A stretch of DNA of 64,000 nt from Peptoniphilus asaccharolyticus DSM 20463 (lineage in GTDB: Bacteria; Bacillota; Clostridia; Tissierellales; Peptoniphilaceae): contig NZ_FWWR01000009.1 of assembly GCF_900176115.1 (NCBI RefSeq), positions 1,178,001-1,242,000 on the forward strand, given 5' to 3'. The translations under genes and the position numbers were made by a program. Shown piece by piece: positions 60,587 through 64,000 of the stretch. The number at the start of each line of letters is the position of its first letter. Position 1 is the first letter of the stretch. Under the pieces are notes generated by a model. The model saw only the letters and a program-made list of their open reading frames with translations, was not told the DNA's origin and made no database searches.

Positions 60587-61903
60587 ATGAATAAAAGAGC
60601 AGTATTTGATACAGTATGCGATGCAATAGATGCTGTAAAATCATCTTTTCAATTATATAGAAAACTTGGGATCTCAGATAGAGAGGAAATAATACAAGAA
60701 CTTAGGAAAGATCTTTTAAATCATGTAGAGGAACTTGCACAAAAAAGTTATGAAGAAACTTGTATGGGTAATGTTGTATCCAAAATTGAGAAAATAAAGT
60801 TGAGTATCGAGAGAACACCGGGAACTGAAGATTTAGTGTCAGAAGTTTTAACGAAAGATAAAGTTATGACTCTTTACGAATATTCTGCTTTTGGAATTGC
60901 ATGTGCTATTATGCCAAGCACAAATCCTGTAGCTACGGTAATAAATAATGTAATAGGTTTATTGGCTTCTGGTAATGCCGTTATTCTATGTCCCCACCCA
61001 AGGGCAATAGAAGTAACAAAATACCTTACCGATATAATATCGACTACAATACTTAGAACATCAGGGATTGATAATTTGGTTACTACTTTATCTGAAGTTA
61101 GTATAAAAAATATATCAGAAATAATGCATCATCCTGATGTAAATTTATTGGTTGTAACTGGGGGAAGCGATATAGCGAGGGCTGCAAATAAATGTGACAA
61201 AAAAGTAATATCGGCAGGGTCAGCTAATCCTACCTTTATTGTAGATGAAACAGCAGACTTAGATAAAGCAGCCAGTTGCATTGTAAAGGGTGCTAGTTTT
61301 GACAATAATATTTTATGTGTTACAGAAAAGAATATAGTAATTGTGGAATCAGTTTACGATAAATTCAAAACAGCTCTTGAAAAAGAGGGGGTTTTTTACG
61401 TAGATACAGTTGAAGATATGTTGAAACTTTCTAAGGTTCTTTTAACAGAAGACTTGAAGCCAAATAAATTTTTTGGCGGAAAAGATGTAAAAGAAATATT
61501 AAAATTTGCGGGAATAGAATCTAATGGCATCTACAAAATAATAGCTGTAGATGTTCCAAAAATTCATCCTTTTGCAACGGAAGAGTTATTGATGCCGGTT
61601 GTTGCAATAGTTAAAGCAAAGAATTTTGACGATGCATTAGAAACATCATTAAATCTTGAACAAGGGCTGCATCATACAGCAGGGATTTATTCTAATATTA
61701 TAGAAAGACTTAATATTGCCGCTAAGCAAATGCAAACATCAATATTTGTAAAAAATGGATGCTCCTTAGAGGGTATAGGGTTTTCAGATAACAATCCTGT
61801 AAGTTTTACTATAGCAAATAAAACAGGCGAGGGTTCAACAAGTGCAAGAAATTTTGCAAGAATGAGAAGATGTGCTTTAGTTGATGCCTTTTCTATTAGG
61901 TGA
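60587..61903 (+). CDS. CoA-acylating aldehyde dehydrogenase (PduP/EutE type)
   Basis: 438 residues. Oxidises the aldehyde from the dehydratase to acyl-CoA with NAD. Catalytic Cys244 in ASFDNNILCVTEK, nucleotide-binding VVTGGSDIARAA, and the EutE-like SAGSANPTFIVDETADL. The core begins at once (KRAVFDTVCDAIDAVKSSFQ), so the N-terminal encapsulation peptide of Salmonella PduP is absent; the C-terminus MRRCALVDAFSIR is not obviously such a peptide. TGAGGTAG upstream. Products would be propionyl-CoA or 3-hydroxypropionyl-CoA. Confidence 0.92.
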   Translation: MNKRAVFDTVCDAIDAVKSSFQLYRKLGISDREEIIQELRKDLLNHVEELAQKSYEETCMGNVVSKIEKIKLSIERTPGTEDLVSEVLTKDKVMTLYEYSAFGIACAIMPSTNPVATVINNVIGLLASGNAVILCPHPRAIEVTKYLTDIISTTILRTSGIDNLVTTLSEVSIKNISEIMHHPDVNLLVVTGGSDIARAANKCDKKVISAGSANPTFIVDETADLDKAASCIVKGASFDNNILCVTEKNIVIVESVYDKFKTALEKEGVFYVDTVEDMLKLSKVLLTEDLKPNKFFGGKDVKEILKFAGIESNGIYKIIAVDVPKIHPFATEELLMPVVAIVKAKNFDDALETSLNLEQGLHHTAGIYSNIIERLNIAAKQMQTSIFVKNGCSLEGIGFSDNNPVSFTIANKTGEGSTSARNFARMRRCALVDAFSIR

Positions 61904-61910
61904 TGAAGAT

Positions 61911-63020
61911 ATGAAAGATTTAATAAATAAAACAGAAATAGTATTTCAAGCAAAAGCTCTCAGTAAACTAAAAGAGATAGAAGAAAAAAGAATTTTAATA
62001 ATAACAGATTCTTTTATTGCAAAAAGTGTTCTTATGAATAAAGTTTTAAGAAACATAAACGAATCAAATAAAGTTGTTATATATGACAAAGTTTTGCCTG
62101 ATCCAAGTCTTGAAATAATAGGTCAAGCTTTATCTCTATATATAAAAGAAGATATAGATGTAATAATAGGATTTGGCGGAGGTTCCTCCATCGATTCTGC
62201 AAAAGGTGTAATATATTTTGCTAAGGAAGTTACAAATAAAGATGTTTATTTTATAGCGATACCAACAACAAGTGGAACTGGATCTGAAGTTACAAGTGTA
62301 TCAGTAATAAAGGATAATGATACGCAAGTAAAACACTTGCTACAGTCTTATGATATGTTACCAGACTTGGCTATCTTGGACACTTGTCTTGTTAAAGAAC
62401 TTCCTAAAAAAATAATTGCAAATACAGGCGTAGATGTTTTAACTCATGCTATTGAGGCTTATGTTGGTAAAAACAGAAGCTCATATTCCGATGCTTTAGC
62501 AGAAAAAGCTGGAGAATTGGTTGTTAAATATCTTTATAGAAGTTATAGAAATATGAACGATATTGAATCCAAAGAAGAGATGCATTTAGCATCCATGATG
62601 GCAGGGATGGCATTTGAAATGGCAGGGCTTGGAATAAATCATGCAATAGCACATCAAATAGGAGCTAAATTGCAAATCCCTCATGGTCTTTGCAATGGTA
62701 TTCTTTTAACAAGTGTTATAGGATTTAATTCGAAAGTTGAATCAATGAAAAAAAGATATGCTAATTATGCAAGAAAGATTGGGGTGACTACAGCTAAAGA
62801 TGATACAGAAGCAGTAAATAATTTAAATAAATTTATTGAAGTCTTGCAAGCGATTATGGATATGCCAAAAAGCTTAAGAGAATGTAATGTGTCAAAAGAA
62901 AAACTATTAGAAACGAAGAATCAAATTGCGGAGAATGCTTTAAAAGATAATTGTATGCAAACTTCTGTAAATAGTATAAGCATTGATGATATAAAAGAAA
63001 TTATTGAAAATATATATTAG
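61911..63020 (+). CDS. Iron-containing alcohol dehydrogenase (PduQ type)
   Basis: 369 residues from ATG 61911 (AGGTGATGAAG upstream; the in-frame ATG at 61881 lies inside the preceding gene). Reduces part of the aldehyde to alcohol, regenerating NAD for the aldehyde dehydrogenase inside the compartment. Motifs: GFGGGSSIDSAKG, IPTTSGTGSEVTS, TGVDVLTHAIEAYV (metal Asp/His), GLGINHAIAHQIGAKLQIPH and GLCNGILL (metal His). Confidence 0.94.
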   Translation: MKDLINKTEIVFQAKALSKLKEIEEKRILIITDSFIAKSVLMNKVLRNINESNKVVIYDKVLPDPSLEIIGQALSLYIKEDIDVIIGFGGGSSIDSAKGVIYFAKEVTNKDVYFIAIPTTSGTGSEVTSVSVIKDNDTQVKHLLQSYDMLPDLAILDTCLVKELPKKIIANTGVDVLTHAIEAYVGKNRSSYSDALAEKAGELVVKYLYRSYRNMNDIESKEEMHLASMMAGMAFEMAGLGINHAIAHQIGAKLQIPHGLCNGILLTSVIGFNSKVESMKKRYANYARKIGVTTAKDDTEAVNNLNKFIEVLQAIMDMPKSLRECNVSKEKLLETKNQIAENALKDNCMQTSVNSISIDDIKEIIENIY

Positions 63021-63064
63021 CTTTTATAAGATTATTATGAGATTAAATCGTCTTGGAGGGATTT

Positions 63065-64000
63065 ATGAACATTAATAAAAAATATAAACATGTATCTAAT
63101 ATAAAAATCAATAAAAAATATACTGATGGAAGAATTGATGTTGATATATATTCAATCTTTGGGAAAGAGTATTTAGAAGAGATACAAAGAGTTATTTCTG
63201 ACGTAACAGGGCTTGCTTTTGTAACAATAGATTACAAGGGAGAACCTTTAACAGAGATGACTAATTTTTCCAAGAGGTGTAGTCACATAAGAGAGAACTA
63301 TATGTGTAAAAAGATATGTGAATTATCGGATGCCTCTGGTGCCATAAGAGCAGCAGTCGCAAAAAAGACTTCCATATATTTTTGTCCCTTTAATCTATTA
63401 GAGGTTGCAATTCCAATAATAATTAATGACAAATATCTAGGTGCTTTTATAGGAGGACAAGTAATATGCGAAGATGCTCCTGATAGGGTACTTAGAATGC
63501 AAGATCAACTTTTGCTTGATGAAATAGATTTTGAGAATCTACATTTAAATGAAATAGACATAAATTCAAAAAAATATACTTTTAGAGAGTTTGAGTCAAT
63601 AGTAAAGTTGGTTGAACTTATAATTTCAGAGATAGTGAAGAAAGAATTAATTTCTAGTTATCATGAAAATAAAAACAAAAAGAGAATAAAGGATTTAGAA
63701 GAAAAGATAGAAAAGCTTGAAGGTAAAAACTTAGAGCTTAAGAACAAGATCTTAAAAATTAATAATAATTTAAACAAACTTTTTTTAAATGATATGATGG
63801 AATCACTTTCAAATCTTGCCTTAATAGAAGAAGCAAAAAACACCAGTCAATATAGCGAGTATTTGAGGAACTATTTCACTAAATTAATTGAAATTGATTC
63901 CGATTCCATAAATTATGTTTATAAAACTTTGATTAATTATTTCGAAATGAAAAAAATCCAATATAAAGATAGATTCAAATATGACATTAATATCGAAGAT
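63065..64000 (+). CDS. PocR-domain sensor protein with degenerate histidine-kinase region, 3' end outside window
   Basis: 312 codons seen, open at the right edge; start ATG 63065 behind TTGGAGGG. A PocR sensory domain (about residues 25-200; Cys-rich centre RCSHIRENYMCKKICELSDA and CPFNLLEVAIPIIINDKYLG) is known to sense propanediol-type ligands, followed by a coiled coil (ELISSYHENKNKKRIKDLEE...) and a region resembling the LytS-type kinase start (KLFLNDMMESLSNLALIEEA ... KKIQYKDRFKYDINIED). In that family the sequence is PHFLFN; here it is KLFLND, so the phospho-accepting His is absent. It probably regulates the compartment operon. Confidence 0.75.
   Translation, partial: MNINKKYKHVSNIKINKKYTDGRIDVDIYSIFGKEYLEEIQRVISDVTGLAFVTIDYKGEPLTEMTNFSKRCSHIRENYMCKKICELSDASGAIRAAVAKKTSIYFCPFNLLEVAIPIIINDKYLGAFIGGQVICEDAPDRVLRMQDQLLLDEIDFENLHLNEIDINSKKYTFREFESIVKLVELIISEIVKKELISSYHENKNKKRIKDLEEKIEKLEGKNLELKNKILKINNNLNKLFLNDMMESLSNLALIEEAKNTSQYSEYLRNYFTKLIEIDSDSINYVYKTLINYFEMKKIQYKDRFKYDINIED

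Overview
The window comes from the chromosome of a low-GC (roughly one-third GC), obligately anaerobic Gram-positive bacterium. A Tissierellia/Peptoniphilaceae-like member of the Bacillota is my inference; no rRNA or marker gene fixes the genus. Support: AT-rich codon use, strong AGGAGG ribosome sites, a glycyl radical enzyme, rubrerythrin, a Ric/ScdA iron-sulfur repair protein, a Crp/Fnr regulator and the mnmE-mnmG-rsmG-parA-parB block typical of Firmicute origin regions.

Layout. 0-4 kb: a three-subunit molybdenum hydroxylase (xanthine dehydrogenase family) on the minus strand, cut by the left edge, with a GntR/FCD regulator. 4-6.3 kb: XpaC-like and TelA genes. 6.3-12 kb: a patchwork of segmental duplications (four copies of a GC-richer repeat of about 245 bp, two intact lipoprotein genes, five decayed 3' gene ends) with one IS30-family element. 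12.2-14.2 kb: a set of secreted proteins (thioredoxin-like, phospholipase A2-like, unknown); the first two share an N-terminal module. 14.3-20.3 kb: mnmE, mnmG, rsmG, two parS-like palindromes, parA, parB. 20.3-29.5 kb: accessory stretch with a broken PhzF gene, a second IS30 copy, duplicated small membrane proteins (one coupled to a secreted protein with an apparent ATT start), a DUF1002 protein, a YfcC-type carrier, a broken S41 peptidase and IS/transporter remnants. 29.5-51 kb: mostly housekeeping, transport and stress genes (MATE, rubrerythrin, YtrA-type ABC operon, Crp/Fnr plus Ric with an exact FNR box, MFS, aromatic acid exporter, class I aldolase, RNase H, dCMP deaminase, MscL, patatin, Nudix, YabE-like wall protein, FolP, M18 peptidase), with two internally deleted IS1182-like elements and a broken ECF S component.

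51.4-64 kb is the most interesting part: a glycyl-radical bacterial microcompartment (GRM) locus. A glycyl radical diol dehydratase (54565-57138) and its activase are followed by shell proteins (PduB-, PduA/J-, PduK-, PduN-like), a PduM-like protein, a CoA-acylating aldehyde dehydrogenase and an iron alcohol dehydrogenase. The residues that contact substrate in Clostridium butyricum glycerol dehydratase are almost all present at the same numbers, which points to 1,2-propanediol or glycerol rather than choline. The inferred flow is diol to aldehyde inside the shell, then split between acyl-CoA and alcohol, recycling NAD and CoA. Divergently transcribed is an unusual operon: a PduT-like shell protein keeping the Fe-S cysteine C38, a TPR-DUF4037 protein and a DUF4125 protein. 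A PocR-domain sensor protein starts at the right edge. The dehydratase carries an insertion of about 70 residues bracketed by two CGC motifs, the best candidate here for undescribed biology.

No tRNA, rRNA or CRISPR array was seen. At least four genes carry in-frame nonsense codons, suggesting active gene decay in the accessory parts. All family assignments are by reading motifs; no database search was run.
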